Source: Bretschneidera sinensis (taxonomy: Eukaryota; Streptophyta; Magnoliopsida; Brassicales; Akaniaceae). From it: 64,000 nucleotides of DNA. The stretch covers positions 53,609,584 to 53,673,583 of the forward strand of contig CM043705.1 in NCBI GenBank assembly GCA_023935145.1, read 5' to 3'. The notes under the pieces were generated by a model. It was not told the DNA's origin. It did no database searches and was given only the letters and a program-made list of their open reading frames with translations. Position numbers and translations under genes: made by a program. This document shows positions 46,311-57,775 of the stretch, piece by piece. Each line of letters begins with the position of its first letter. The first letter of the stretch is position 1.

Positions 46311-47246
46311 TTATGTGAAATCTATGTCTTCTTTCCTTGTGAACCCATTCGCCACCAGCCTAGCCTTATTTCGGACTTCATCTCTTGGAGGGCACCCTTC
46401 TTTGACCTTGTAAGTGCACTTACATTCCACAACTTTCTGCTTTCCTGGAATTTTCACCAATTCCCAAAAGTTGTTCTTCCTCAAAGAATCCATTTCTTCC
46501 TCCATAGCTAGCTGCCACTTTGACGAATCCTTACACTCCATGGCCACCGTGTAAGTTTCTTGTTCACTCATCTCTCCTTCTGTCCAAGGAGCTGCTGCAT
46601 CCGCAGCATCCGCAAACCCACATCTTGAAGGTGGTCCGACCAGCCTTCTTTCTCGGTCTCTTGTGAGTTGAAAGTCCTTCCGACTTGCTGCAGCATCCTT
46701 TTCTTGTTCAGCCTCTTCTTGAGTTTCTTGAGCTTGGCAATCATCCAAGGGCTCTACCTGGTCCGAACCTTCTTGCCTCCTTTGCTCTACCTGAACAAAA
46801 TCTCCCTTGATGCTATGCTCAACAATTTCTGAATTGGTTTGCTCACTAGCCCCTGCAGGGTTAGTTTTCTCCAAGTAGGGAAATAACAATTCATTAAAAT
46901 TAACATCGCTACTTATTATGAGTTTTAATCCTTCTTTTTCTAAGGACCATAACCTATATCCCTTAGCCCTTTCCCCATATCCTAGAAACACACATTTTCT
47001 AGATCCTGGGCTAAGTCCATCATCCTTTTGTTGTGCATACGCAGCACACCCAAAAGTCCTAAGGTTGTCCAACTCAGGGGGTTTTCCACTCCACATCTCC
47101 ATGGGAGTCTTGAGCTCTATTGCTCTAGAGGGTGATCTATTCACCAAGTATGCAGCTGTAGCTACAGCTTCTCCCCAAAAATATTTTGGTAACCCGGATC
47201 CTATTAGCGTGCACCTAACTTTTTTCATAAGGGTCTTATTCATCAA
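46311..47246 (-). pseudogene. Copia integrase C-terminus and reverse transcriptase N-terminus
   Basis: The frame starts in the integrase tail (KYFWGEAVATAAYLVNRSPS, then FGCAAYAQQ, then KCVFLGYGERAKGYRLW). It passes an acidic Gln/Glu linker and enters the reverse transcriptase start (WQLAMEEEMDSLRKNNFWEL, then NKARLVANGFTRKEDIDF). It then stops and meets the 45885-46289 frame. The whole central reverse transcriptase, including the YVDD active site, is missing at this junction. Confidence 0.9.
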
Positions 47247-47264
47247 CTCAGCAACTCCATTTTG

Positions 47265-48041
47265 CTAAGGAGTTTCCACAACCGTCCTATGTCTTAGAAT
47301 GCCATTTAACCTACAGAATTGATCAAGTTCTTGGTTAAAAATTTCTAAGCCATTATCGGTTCTTATCCCCTTAACTACTCTACCCATTTGAGTCTCAACC
47401 AGCCCTTTCCACACCACTAACTTATTCAATACATCTGATTTATTTTTCACCAAATAAACCCACACTTTTCTTGAATAATCATCAATTAAAGACAGAAAGT
47501 AAATGTTACCTCCCTGTGTTGGTGTCCTTGATGGTCCCCAAAGGTCCGCATGAATGTAGTCAAGAATGCCCTTAGACTTGTGCACTCCGGTGTTGAAGCT
47601 GACCCGATGTTGCTGCTCAAGAGCGCAGCTTTCACAAAAATCCAGTTTTTCTACTTTGTCACCACCAAGTAGACCTTCCTTGCTAAGCACTTGCAGGCCC
47701 TTTTCGCTCATGTGTCCCAAGCGAGTGTGCCAAAGGGCTACCTTGTCCAGCTCAGCCATCAAGCTTGCTGCTTGATCATTGGTTTATGTTTCTCCGATCA
47801 TCTCATAGAGTCCATCGTTTCTTGCTGCCTTGATCACTACCAAAGATCCCTTGGCCACCTTGATCTTTCCTCCCTCTATCTTGCATGTATAGCCCATGGA
47901 ATCCAGCTGCCCCAATGAGATCAAGTTCCTCTTCAAATCTGGAACATACCTCACATTTTCCAGCAGCCTTGTGACTCCATCAAACATCATCAATTGGATG
48001 TCTCCAATCCCTCTCACTTGGCAAGAATTATCATTCCCCAA
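47265..48041 (-). pseudogene. Copia protease end, GAG-pre-integrase and integrase core
   Basis: The frame 48041-47784 holds the post-protease block (MFDGVTRLLENVRYVPDLKR). A nonsense TAA separates it from 47762-47265, which has the zinc-binding HTRLGHMSEKGL ... CESCALEQQHRV and the integrase core (DYIHADLWGPS with the first Asp, RTDNGLEI with the second). A stop and shift then split it from 47246. Confidence 0.88.
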
Positions 48042-48080
48042 GAAGACCCTTCCATCATTGATCTTCTTGAAATTCTTGAA

Positions 48081-48946
48081 TCATTCTTTGTGAGGGCTCA
48101 TATGATGAGTGCACCCGGAGTCCAGGATCCATTTCCCGCTGCCTTCTTTCCCCTTGCTCACACTTGAGCACACAACAAGAACATCATCATCTTGCTGTTC
48201 TGTTTTGGCAACCGAAGCCTCTCCATTCTTGGTATGGCTTCCTCCTCTATCCCTTGTCATCTTTTGGCAATCTTTCTTGACATGACCCTCTTTATAGCAG
48301 TAGTAGCAGCTCTTCCCTCCAAATCTTAGTTTGGAATGCATTCTCCTATAGCTTTCTCCTCTACCTCTGTCTTGGTAGTAGCCATGCATGCTGTTGTGCA
48401 CTCTCCTATGGCTCTCTCCTCTACCTCTGTCCTGGTAGTAGCCATACATGCTGCTGTGCACTCTCCCATGGCTCTCTCCTCTACCTCTGTCCCGGTAGTA
48501 GCCATGGTTGCTGCCATACCAAGTTGATGGCCTTCTTTTAAAGAACAGCCCTTTACCACTTGATGCACTCCTTATCTTGGCATCAAGATCATCTTGTAAC
48601 GCTTTCTTAGGATCAAATTTAAAAGCAAAGATTCGTTTCCGAAGATACCTCTTATGTGGGAGAGTCTTGGCAAGAAACAATTCATCTAGTTTCTTCCATA
48701 ATGCAGCTGGATCTTCCGAGTCTCCGCACTCCCTTGTGACATTGTCCGACATGTGCAAGAAAATGGTGCTGTAAGCCATCTTCTTCATCTCGGTCCGCTG
48801 GTCCTCCATGACACTTGCTGAAAAGCATCATCTTCTCCAATAGCCAAGTCCACTTTCTGCTGCATGAGAACCGCCTTGATCTTCCACTTCCATAGAGTAA
48901 AGTCCTCATTTCCATCAAACTTCTCCACACAGAAATTTGAAGCCAT
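48081..48946 (-). pseudogene. Copia gag with zinc knuckle, frameshifted
   Basis: The ATG at 48946 starts a typical copia gag (MASNFCVEKFDGNEDF, then LWKWKIKAVLMQQ). Near 48810 the frame shifts to the open frame 48809-48081 (LPHKRYLRKRIFAFKF). A CCHC knuckle CYYCYKEGHVKKDC lies at about 48290. The protease start WILDSGCTHHMSPHKE has its Asp-Ser-Gly intact and ends the frame. Three 20-residue Gly/Arg/Tyr-rich repeats lie just before the knuckle. Confidence 0.88.
48352..48521. repeat. 60-bp tandem repeat in copia gag
   Basis: Three in-frame copies of a 60-bp unit with the core CTCTCTCCTCTACCTCTGTC. They encode YYQDRGRGES-type blocks (an RGRG-rich segment likely to bind RNA). Confidence 0.93.
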
Positions 48947-49174
48947 CTTTTATGGACAAGATCCCATATTTGTGCACTAACCACAACTACTTTCTTCAAC
49001 CTCAAGAACACAGATTGAAGATGGATCTTTAACACCGTTCTTGAATCAACCTTCAAGAACACGACGGATCTTGATCTTTACACTGTTCTTGAATCACCCA
49101 AGAAGTTTGATCTTTGATTCTTGGAGTCTTGGCTCCGTACCTTCTATTTCTTGTTTCGATAACCAGCTGCTGTG

Positions 49175-49186
49175 CTCTGATACCAC
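49175..49186 (-). promoter_or_regulatory. Initiator-Met primer-binding site of the young copia element
   Basis: The minus strand reads TGGTATCAGAGC next to the end of the 5' LTR. This is the standard copia site, complementary to initiator methionine tRNA. Confidence 0.95.
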
Positions 49187-50011
49187 TGTTGGAAATCACC
49201 TTGACAAGATGCCCATGTGGTAATCTTCCAAACACCCAAGTCTTGAATGACTTGTAGAAAGAATTTCAGCAATCGAACTCAAGAACAGAAAATCAAAGAA
49301 AGAAAGAAGACAAGTAATTTGTTGTCGAGGTTCGGTAATGTGCCTACGTCCCCGTGAGTTCCTCCGAACTCTCTGCATTATCTCAATGGTTCTTACAAAG
49401 TTACAGCAATCCCCTTCAAGAATCCAAGTTCTTGAAGAACCAAGAAGAGAACGAGAAAGTGATAGACCTATTACAATGCTTTCTATCAATTCTCTACTAA
49501 CCTCTCTTCTTTACAACCAGCCTCACTACAAGAGTCCCTCTTGTGTTTATGTCTCTCACACAATTCTCTCGTGTTTACAATGATCTCACAATGTCACAAC
49601 CTGTGTGGTTCTCTCACACACCTTTTTCACCACTTGAAATGAGGCTAAGAGAACCTTTTTATAGCCTCTTAATTCTTGGACAATCTTGTGAATCATTCTT
49701 GACCCTTTGATCATGTTCTTCCTTTAATCTCAGCCCTTCATCACTCTCCAAGTGATGCTGTGCATTTTGGTGTGGTGCTGTGTGCTGCGGCGTGACCTGA
49801 TGCTACAGCCTCCTGATGCTGTGCGCACACCTCCTGCCTGTGGGCAGAAACTTCCACAGTAGTGTGTCTGACCTTCCCATGCTCAAAATTGAAGCACACA
49901 CATGTGTGCAACCTTATGACTTGTTGAAATTTGATATCCCACAATTGGTTTTGACATTAACCAACTTTAGACCATGTTTGGACATGTTTGAAACTTAGGC
50001 AAATAACAACA
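49187..50011 (-). repeat. 5' LTR of the young copia element
   Basis: 825 bp. Differs from the 3' LTR by a few substitutions and a 2-bp gap near 49569. Confidence 0.96.
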
Positions 50012-50199
50012 ATTTTTTATTGTTAATTTCTTTGCTTTCGTGTAGACGTAGGTTTAATCAACCGAACTATGTAAATCTTGTATATTTTATTTTTGTGTGA
50101 TTGTGTTTATCACTATTCCATTATTTTTTTATTATCTTTATCAATCTCATAAGAAAGTGTGGAAAGGAATAAAATAAAGTGGAGAAAATAGCTATTTCT

Positions 50200-51573
50200 A
50201 CCATTCGGGATCATCGTTCATACCCAAAAGTTGTTATGCGAATCGTCTTTGGAGAAGAAGGAAATTCCACCCGATTCTGACAACCATGAAACTAAGAGTA
50301 TGGAGAATGAAGACAATCACGAAAAAGTAAAAGGTGGTCGTATCCTCTCATACGAAATAGCTCATGAGGACAAGTGGCCGGTTATCTAGTTGTGTTGTTG
50401 GCATTGTTCATGATAGAAACTATCCCAACACATCAAAATAAGTTTCTTATGGAAGGCATTCTTAGTTGTAAAATTATTAAAATTAGAGGATCCATGTTCT
50501 TATTAGTATTTGAAAATCATGAGGAAATGTTGCACTTTACGTTAGAAAGAAAATAGTGGTTTGGAGAGATGGTTCTCGAAAGTAAAAAAATTGGGATTTT
50601 GGGGATGTTAGCATGGAAAGATCAATATGGCATAGATGTGAAGGTGCCCCTCATCAAGCATGGAATGTAACTTTCTTTCATATAGTTGGAAACAAAATTG
50701 GAAAAGTCATTACATACGTGCGATGATAGTACTTTTTATAAACGAAGATTGGATGTTTCAATAATCCTGGTTTGTGTCTATATTAATGCTGAGATTTTCC
50801 ATTCCTTGTTAGTCCAAATTGGTGAGGAAGAATTTAGCATTAAAATTATATAGAATTAAGCATTTAGAGAGTCGTTACTGGGTCCAGTCTAGAAAGCTAC
50901 TATCTGTAATTTTCAAGCAGATCGATATAGTTTGTCTATTTCTATAAAAATTATTGTCTAGTATAGTGCCATGAGAGATACGTGGTACAAGAGTGAGAAC
51001 TTCTCTCATGACAGCAAAAATTTCTCATAGTTTTGAGGATTGTCATGAGAATTATGATCAAAATCATGTGGATTTCAAGTCAGGATCACAAGTCTCCAAT
51101 AGTTGATTGCAATAGTAGATGGGAGAAGTTATTGGAAAAGGAAAGGAGAGAGACCTGGAGACGAAAAGTCAGGCTATAGACAATAACGAGCTGGCATGAG
51201 GGTTTGTGAGATTCAATGCAAAGAATTTGAATGTGGCAAGAAAACCAAAGCGACTCATTTGAGGTAGTCCAAGAATCGCCACACGCTTTGTCACCAAAGA
51301 ATTTATTGCATTATAATGAATATAAAGGTAACAATTTTTGCACAAATACAATTACTACTAGAGTGGATAGGTCCATTACTTTGTACATGGTAAGGGGTGA
51401 AAAAGACATTCAAATTGGATAGTTCAGAAAGATGGGCTTGGATGAGGGAAACAAATAGGCCTAAAGTTAATGCCTGAGATAGATGAAGTTATGGAAGTCA
51501 AGCCTAATATGGTGGATTAAAGCTCTGCTGAAAGGAAGTCTCCTAGAAATACAAGAAGGCTGAATAGGAGCGG
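50200..51573 (+). pseudogene. LINE ORF1, DUF4283-like middle part
   Basis: Short frames with many shifts include HQNKFLMEGILSCKIIKIRG, then MFLLVFENHEEMLHF, and in a shifted frame WCEGAPHQAWN-like text near 50640. This is the pattern of the DUF4283 domain found in plant LINE ORF1. Up to 51573 the sequence is coding-like but broken. Confidence 0.55.
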
Positions 51574-52738
51574 TAATAGGTATTGCCGTGCCGGCCCACG
51601 ACCCACACTAAGCGGCCCACCGTGCCTCTCTCTCTTTCGTGTCATGCCGTGCTTTTAAAAACCTTGGCCCGGCACGACCCAAGACCCGCATGGCTACTGG
51701 GCCGTGTGGTGCCGGTCCATAGGCCTCATTGGTATATATTGATTTTTTTTTATCTTTTTAATTGAAAATAGTAAAAAAAAATTATAAATATTGAATTGAA
51801 TACTTATAATTGTATAAAAAACAATAATTTTATTGATAAAGTTAAATATTTCAAATTACTTAGAATTTGAACCAAAAAAACAACATAAAAAAATAACTTA
51901 AAAATTACAACTTTAAAAAATCTTCTAAATAAATAAATTATAAAAGCAACATAGAAAATAAAGAAAGAAGATGAAATGACTTACAAATTGGTGAAATATA
52001 AAAAATAATTTAGAAATTTTAAAAATTAGAAAGACATAAAATATTATTAATAATTAAAAAGTAATTTTTAAAACCTTTTTGACCTTTAAATAAAAAAAGC
52101 AAACTTATCCAATTCCTAAACAAACAATTTTAGAAATTGAATGATGAGCTACCTAATCAAGCTATACAACTAAGTTTCATTCGGTCGATTAAAAAGAAGA
52201 ATAGTATATGATTTCTTTTTAGTGTTTTAGTTCATTGTATCAGATGCTATTATGTTAAAATCAATCAATTATAACTTCAATATTTAAATTAGAAATTCAC
52301 AAATGACACTTTTTATGTTTAAATATTTGTTTAGGTTTGATTCAATTTATATTAATGTGTGATTTTAGATGAATTTGCTTCATTTATGAATTAATAGATC
52401 ACGTGCCATTATCGTAAGAATAGGTTAATAATTTTCATTTTTTTCCACCATCCTAAAATATTAAATTTATCATCATCTAATTCTTCTTGACTCATTATTC
52501 TAGTGGTATAAAATTGTATGTAATTTTGAATTTATTAGATGTTATGGTCATGCCTCGAGGCATGTCGGGCCGTGCTTCGTGTTAGGTCGTGCCTCATGCC
52601 ATGTCGTGCCTTTTTTCATGTAGTGTTGTGTTGTGTTTTTTTTTTTTTTTTTTTCTTGTGGTAGGCCTAGCTTGGAATAGTACCATGCCAAGCATGACAC
52701 GACCCGTGGAAGTGTGGGTCATGCCGAGTCATGCCAAA
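51574..52738. mobile_element. Possible small hAT-like element in the LINE
   Basis: Both ends are rich in CGTGCC/GGCACG-type motifs in inverted order (GCCGTGCCGGCCCACGACCC at the left, ACACGACCCGTGG and GTGGGTCATGCCGAGTCATG at the right) around an AT-rich interior without coding. This layout is seen in plant hAT-type elements. The terminal repeats are imperfect, and I found no clear 8-bp duplication. A run of about 22 T lies near 52632. Confidence 0.35.
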
Positions 52739-53018
52739 TTTGTTTCTGGACGGCAAGGCCCATCGCCACCTTTAAGGTTGCATGATATTACGCCTCGGCT
52801 GCTAATGGGCCACAATTTGGAGCGCTCATGTGGATTAGGTCTAACATATAATGTTAATCTAACAGAGATTCAAGTGAATGGGGATGATGAATATAATTCG
52901 ACTATTCTACTAAGCCAAAGGAAAAAAAAAGCATTAAAATCTAGTTTGAAGAAAATATTCAAAATGAAGAATTTTGGAGTTGAAGCTCGAAGCAAACAAG
53001 GCTTGAAAAGGAAGAGAA
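52739..53018 (+). pseudogene. LINE ORF1 C-terminal part
   Basis: The open frame encodes FVSGRQGPSPPLRLHD and a Lys/Arg-rich tail (RSKQGLKRKR), then is cut at 53018 by the copia element. The text resumes at 59933. Confidence 0.5.
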
Positions 53019-53490
53019 TGATAATAATTCTAAGGATCTATTACATGGACTGTATTACTAATTTTGATATATTTAATATCACATACTCGATGAATGTGAC
53101 ATATTGTTATTCTAGTAACGCCACATGGGTCTCAATATACCAAACGTACAAGACCATCTAGCTAGAGTTCTTCCTCTCCTTACTCTCTCTGTACGATAAC
53201 TTTATAATGGGGAAAACTTACCTAGGTTAAGAGAGGAGAGGAGATCTAGCTCATATTTATAATAAACTCAATGGGCCGCCCATTATAGCCCATTAGGTTT
53301 GTTAAGCCCACACCACTGCCCAACTACGTCTAAATCCATTAGGTGTATCTGGCCCACCCACAAGATCAAGTGGATGCCAGGCCCACAAAATCCATCTCAG
53401 GAACCCAATCTAATCTGTTTTAAAAATGCAAAGCCCTATAAAGTAATGGAAGCTCATCACTAATATTTATAACATTTTAATATTCTAACA
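53019..53490 (-). repeat. 3' LTR of the second copia derivative
   Basis: 472 bp; collinear with 59454-59927. Both copies include ATGGGCCGCCCATTATAGCC. Confidence 0.94.
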
Positions 53491-54646
53491 TTCTCCTACT
53501 TGGGCAAACATTAGTTGTAGTTTTTAGATATCTTAAAAAAAACATTTTAGAAAACGAATCTCAGACTGAATGACTGATTTTAAATATGTGACCACAATTT
53601 TTGGAACATAAGTTCTTGAGATAACACCTAAACATGATCCAGTCCAATAAAGTTATCAACATAAGAACATGACAACCATTATATCTCAATTGACATAAGA
53701 CCAATATATAATCACAAATGCTAATAACTTCACCAACTTAGATCTAGATATGGGAGTGTAGTAATGAAATAGCACCAACATGTGATATAAAAAATGTCAT
53801 TCCATGGTTGGTCATCGATTTCTCTATTACATGCTTCACCAATAAGTTAGAGAAATCCAAGGTTTCTCTATTACCTGGTTCACCCAGAAGCTAGAGAAAA
53901 CCCTATGGGGTTCTCGATTTATCTATTACATGCTTCATTCATAAGCTAGAGAAATCTCATGTTCCTTTATTAACCTGCTTTACCTAGAAGCTAAAGAAAA
54001 CATAGGGCTTCACCTAGAAGCTTGAGTAACCCCACGACTTCACTTAGAAGTCGGTATGTCTTAGTCAATATGACTCAAGTTTGTCAAATAGTGTTATGAG
54101 ACATACTCAATAATGACATAAAAGTCATTCTTAAGACAACAACGAGTCTTAAAATTTTAATGCTTCATGATATGTCATATATATATATATATAATGTGCA
54201 CAAAATACTCATAATATGATATCAATAAACGAAAATAATGATCGTCGATAATATTTTATTAGATTTTAAAAGATATACAAAGGAAAACATATAAATTGAC
54301 ATAAAAGCCTCAATATAAAAGTTAGACTCCCACTAATAAAATGCATTAAAACAACCAACAATACTCATGTTGTCTACATGTTTGACAAAATTTGAAGCCC
54401 CAAGACCCTTGGTCAAACGATAAGCAAGCATAACTCCAGTATCAATATGCTAAAAAACATATCACCATTGTACACAATTCTCAAAGCAAACTCGATATCT
54501 TCTTTCCATTTCTTATAATTTGATCCAATCAGGATCTTAATTATGGCATTACATTTCTAGCAGCAAATGAAATTGATCGGGGAAAAATATAAAACAATCA
54601 TGATAATGAATTTGGGTAGTAAAACAATAGGACCCCAAGCGTATCA

Positions 54647-54960
54647 TTACAAACTCCCATTTGGGCAAAGGATATAATACACATTTAAGATTTCCTACAA
54701 GAAACTAACAACTGAATGCATACCTAACACCTTTGGGTTGATAAGACATTCTAGACTAATATGCATTCACATAACAGTTTCGTGTTTATCAATTATTAAC
54801 ACTCACAATAACCCCCTTTGGGCAGACTATTGAATGTATTAATCCAGCCCGAAATGGTATGAAATAATCTTAAAAATTTAACGAACATACCACTTTGGTG
54901 GCAACCATCCACGTCAACCCTTAAAATTATTTCAACCGAGGTTTAAAGCAAAACTTAAGA
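54647..54960. repeat. Internal module, copy 1
   Basis: Ordered landmarks: CTCCCATTTGGGCAAAG, then CCCCCTTTGGGCAGAC, then CCACTTTGGTGGCAACC, then TTTCAACCGAGG. The same order recurs at 56103 and 57447. Confidence 0.7.
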
Positions 54961-55437
54961 GAGAATATTTTTTTAAGTTTATTAAATAATTATTATTAAT
55001 TTGAACATCAGTAGTTTTAAATTAAAAATAATTATTATACTTTTATTTTAATCATTAACTTATTTTGATGCAATATAATAAGATATATTAAATGAGAATA
55101 AGTTTAATAAAAGCATTTGAGTCGACTTACATTGGACTAAAACATTACAAGGCCTTATGAGTAAATGGTTCGACTACTACTTGCCAATTCACTTATATTT
55201 TAAACTAATTAAACTGCTTGAAATAACATATGCCTGATTTATGGCCTAGAGAGATAATGACATTTTATTGCTTAGTTGGTCAAAACCATGTAAATAATAT
55301 CTAACTTTTGAACTGTAAAAGCCCAATATTTCCATTGGCCTAGATTATAGACTTGATAAACAATCCTATCAATTAATTAATTAAAAAGTTAATGCCTAAT
55401 TGTAAGCCACTTAAATGACTTACTATCATTTAATTAA

Positions 55438-55860
55438 TTAAAACGTTTCAGCAACTAAAACACTAAAAGTTTTAGCAAACAAAACCATTAAATGGTTGTA
55501 ATTAGAACATGGATAATTACATAAATAATTACATAAGTAAATCACATAACAAACTAGGTAAATAAATTTGCTCTCACTGACCTTTATGCATATACATTGA
55601 TCTACCTTATCTTCTTCAAAACCAATAAAATTCACCATCTCATCAAATTTTAGGTATCACTAATATCAGTATGCACTATTTCTAGAAGATCAGAACTATG
55701 AGTTGAGCCATTTTCTTTGTTTTGGTTAACTTTCCTCTACTACAATCACCACAGGTCCTCCATATCCCCAAAATCAAAAGTGAGCGAAATATCATCCCTA
55801 ACAAGCCTTTCAATTCTCTCTCTAGAAATGTGACCTAGGTGCCTATGTTATAAAGTAGAA
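55438..55860 (-). pseudogene. Copia pol scraps in the second derivative
   Basis: The minus strand holds a GAG-pre-integrase-like piece (RHLGHISRERIERLVRDD, near 55840), an integrase-start piece (SSDLLEIVHTDIS, near 55680) and directly after it a reverse transcriptase piece (VNFIGFEEDKVDQCI ... VSESKFIYLV, 55638-55500). The middle of integrase and the first half of reverse transcriptase are deleted between the last two. Confidence 0.8.
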
Positions 55861-56102
55861 AAATTTTCTTTTATTAAAGGTCTTTTGAAGGCAACATCTT
55901 TTAACACCAAAACAAATATATTCATTGTTTGAAATCAAACACAATCTACATTTCAACTCTTATAATTTGAACTAATTAGAATTTCAATGGTTGTTTGGTT
56001 ATTGTTCACAGAAAAAAAAGATTGATTTGATGCAAGAATGCAACATGGTATTAAAAGGGCAATAACCAACATATTTCAAAATAAAGAATCTAAGAGTATA
56101 GT

Positions 56103-56435
56103 TATAAACTCCCATTTGGGCAAAGAATACAACAAACACTTAGAAACTCTACACATTAAGCGTATGAAGACAATGTTTCAGTTTTCAAAGGAATTGCCCC
56201 CTTTGGCTAGACAGACCTTCTAAACCGACCCACATCCTCCCACAGTGTTCCATATATTTTCACAAATCACAACACACAACTACCCCATTTGGGTAGTTAA
56301 CTGCATGATGCAATTGAAATCATTTTACAACATGTTTTACTGAAATCTTACGAGTATTAATGAGTGTGCCACTTTGGCAGCTGACACTCACATCAACACA
56401 TAAAATTTTTCAAAACCGGGATAAACAGTAATCAT
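56103..56435. repeat. Internal module, copy 2
   Basis: Same landmark order as 54647-54960 (CTCCCATTTGGGCAAAGAAT, GCCCCCTTTGGCTAGAC, CCCCATTTGGGTAG, GCCACTTTGGCAGC, TCAAAACCGGG). Its last third is amplified in tandem downstream. Confidence 0.7.
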
Positions 56436-56652
56436 CCTGCAACATGTTTTGGTGAAATCCCACAAGTATCAATGAGTGTGGCACTTTGACAGCTAACACC
56501 CACATCAACCCATGATATTTTTCAAAACTGGGATAAACAGTAATCATCCCGCAACATGTTTTGGTGAAATCCCACAAGTATCAATGATTGTGCCACTTTG
56601 GCAACTAATACCCACATCAACCCATGAGATTTCTCAAAACCGGGATAAACGA
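56327..56652. repeat. 112-bp tandem repeat (three copies)
   Basis: Copies begin near 56327, at 56439 (GCAACATGTTTTGGTGAAAT) and at 56551, an exact 112-bp step for the last two. They contain CCACTTTGGCAGC and AACCGGGATAAACAG. Confidence 0.92.
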
Positions 56653-57446
56653 TATGCCCTTTACAACCTTAGACACATGCAAAAAAATAAGCATGCATGT
56701 GACCATACAACAAGAGATACTCTAAACAAAATATACTTCTATGAGTCACCAAACAATCAATAGTTGCATCATTATTACAGGCCTTGAACACAAGAAAATA
56801 TATTTAAATAATTGGATAAATTATTTCTTACAATATGCATATTTTATACATTTTCTTTTAAGTTGAGAATACAATAAATGAGACACTTGGTTTAGGAGAT
56901 TACTTATCGTTAACATCATCTCAACCCATCAAACAATTTACTGTGAAATAAAATTTCAAAATATATGCACAAATTTTGAACAATAAGAAATTAATCACAT
57001 ATGTTCAGATATAAATATTTATTGAACTAAAAAATTCCAGAAAAATATGAAAATTATTATAAAATAATAATTAATCCCAGCGAGTACACAACGAAATTTT
57101 ATGAATGATAAAATATTAAGACATCACTCATCTTTTACTTCATATATTAGCATAGTACAACATTTAAATATATTTCAGATGCTTAAAATTTAACTATTGC
57201 CGATAAGTGCATCGATTGAGCAAATATGAATTAGAAAATTTAATAAAGTTACATATTTTCTATATGTTTTAATTTTCGTATTTTCTATACAATTCCATAA
57301 AAGTAGACTTGATTTTATTATTTGACCTAGTCAAAATTTCGATAGAAGCACTATTGTTATCAACAATAATGAAAACTATTTGGGACAATCAAAAGACAAC
57401 ATATTAATAAGAAGGGTAATTTCAACAATCAGATTCTTGACACATC

Positions 57447-57775
57447 ATTACACACTCCACTTTGGGCAGAGAATACAACATGTAAGTAGAATCTCTTACA
57501 TGAAACCAACACATTAACATATCTTAATTTTCGAAAAGTCTAACACTTTTGATTAGAAAGACAATCTAGGCTGAAAAAAATTTCATCAAATGTTTCATGT
57601 CATCTTCTGAATTAAAAACATACAATTGCCCCTTTTGGGCAGGTGATTGAATGTAATAACCCATTTAAACATCCCGTAACAACATGAAATAACCCCATAA
57701 ATATCAGTGAATAAACCACTTTGACGGTAACCATCCACATCATCTAATGAAACTATTTCAAATCGAGACTAATAA
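57447..57775. repeat. Internal module, copy 3
   Basis: Landmarks CTCCACTTTGGGCAGAG, GCCCCTTTTGGGCAGG, CCACTTTGACGGTAACC and TTTCAAATCGAG follow in the same order and spacing as in copies 1 and 2. Confidence 0.7.

Larger units (their letters stand above)
44727..50011 (-). mobile_element. Young Ty1-copia element, complete in structure but with deleted pol
   Basis: LTRs are 44727-45553 (3') and 49187-50011 (5'), flanked by the duplication ATTTT (44722-44726 and 50012-50016). By eye the LTRs differ at about 12 positions plus one 2-bp gap in about 825 bp, so it is recent. Next to the 5' LTR is a perfect initiator-Met primer site, TGGTATCAGAGC (minus strand). A polypurine AAAGGTAGAGAT precedes the 3' LTR. 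Gag, protease and integrase precede a pol 3' part that lacks the reverse transcriptase centre. It should depend on another element to move. Confidence 0.96.
44550..50130 (+). repeat. Possible solo LTR into which the young copia element inserted
   Basis: When 44727-50011 is removed, the flanks (about 44550-44726 and 50012-50130) read like a plant LTR promoter-to-U5 stretch: GCCTATATATAAAG, then TTGTTAGGGTTT, then, after the insertion, CGTGTAGACGTAGG and GAACTATGTAAATCTTG. They match no LINE coding. I could not find TG...CA ends with a duplication, so it stays tentative. Confidence 0.3.

Noticed and set aside
48326..48774. Plus-strand frames over copia gag
   Set aside because: Shadows of the minus-strand gag; the repeats keep them open.
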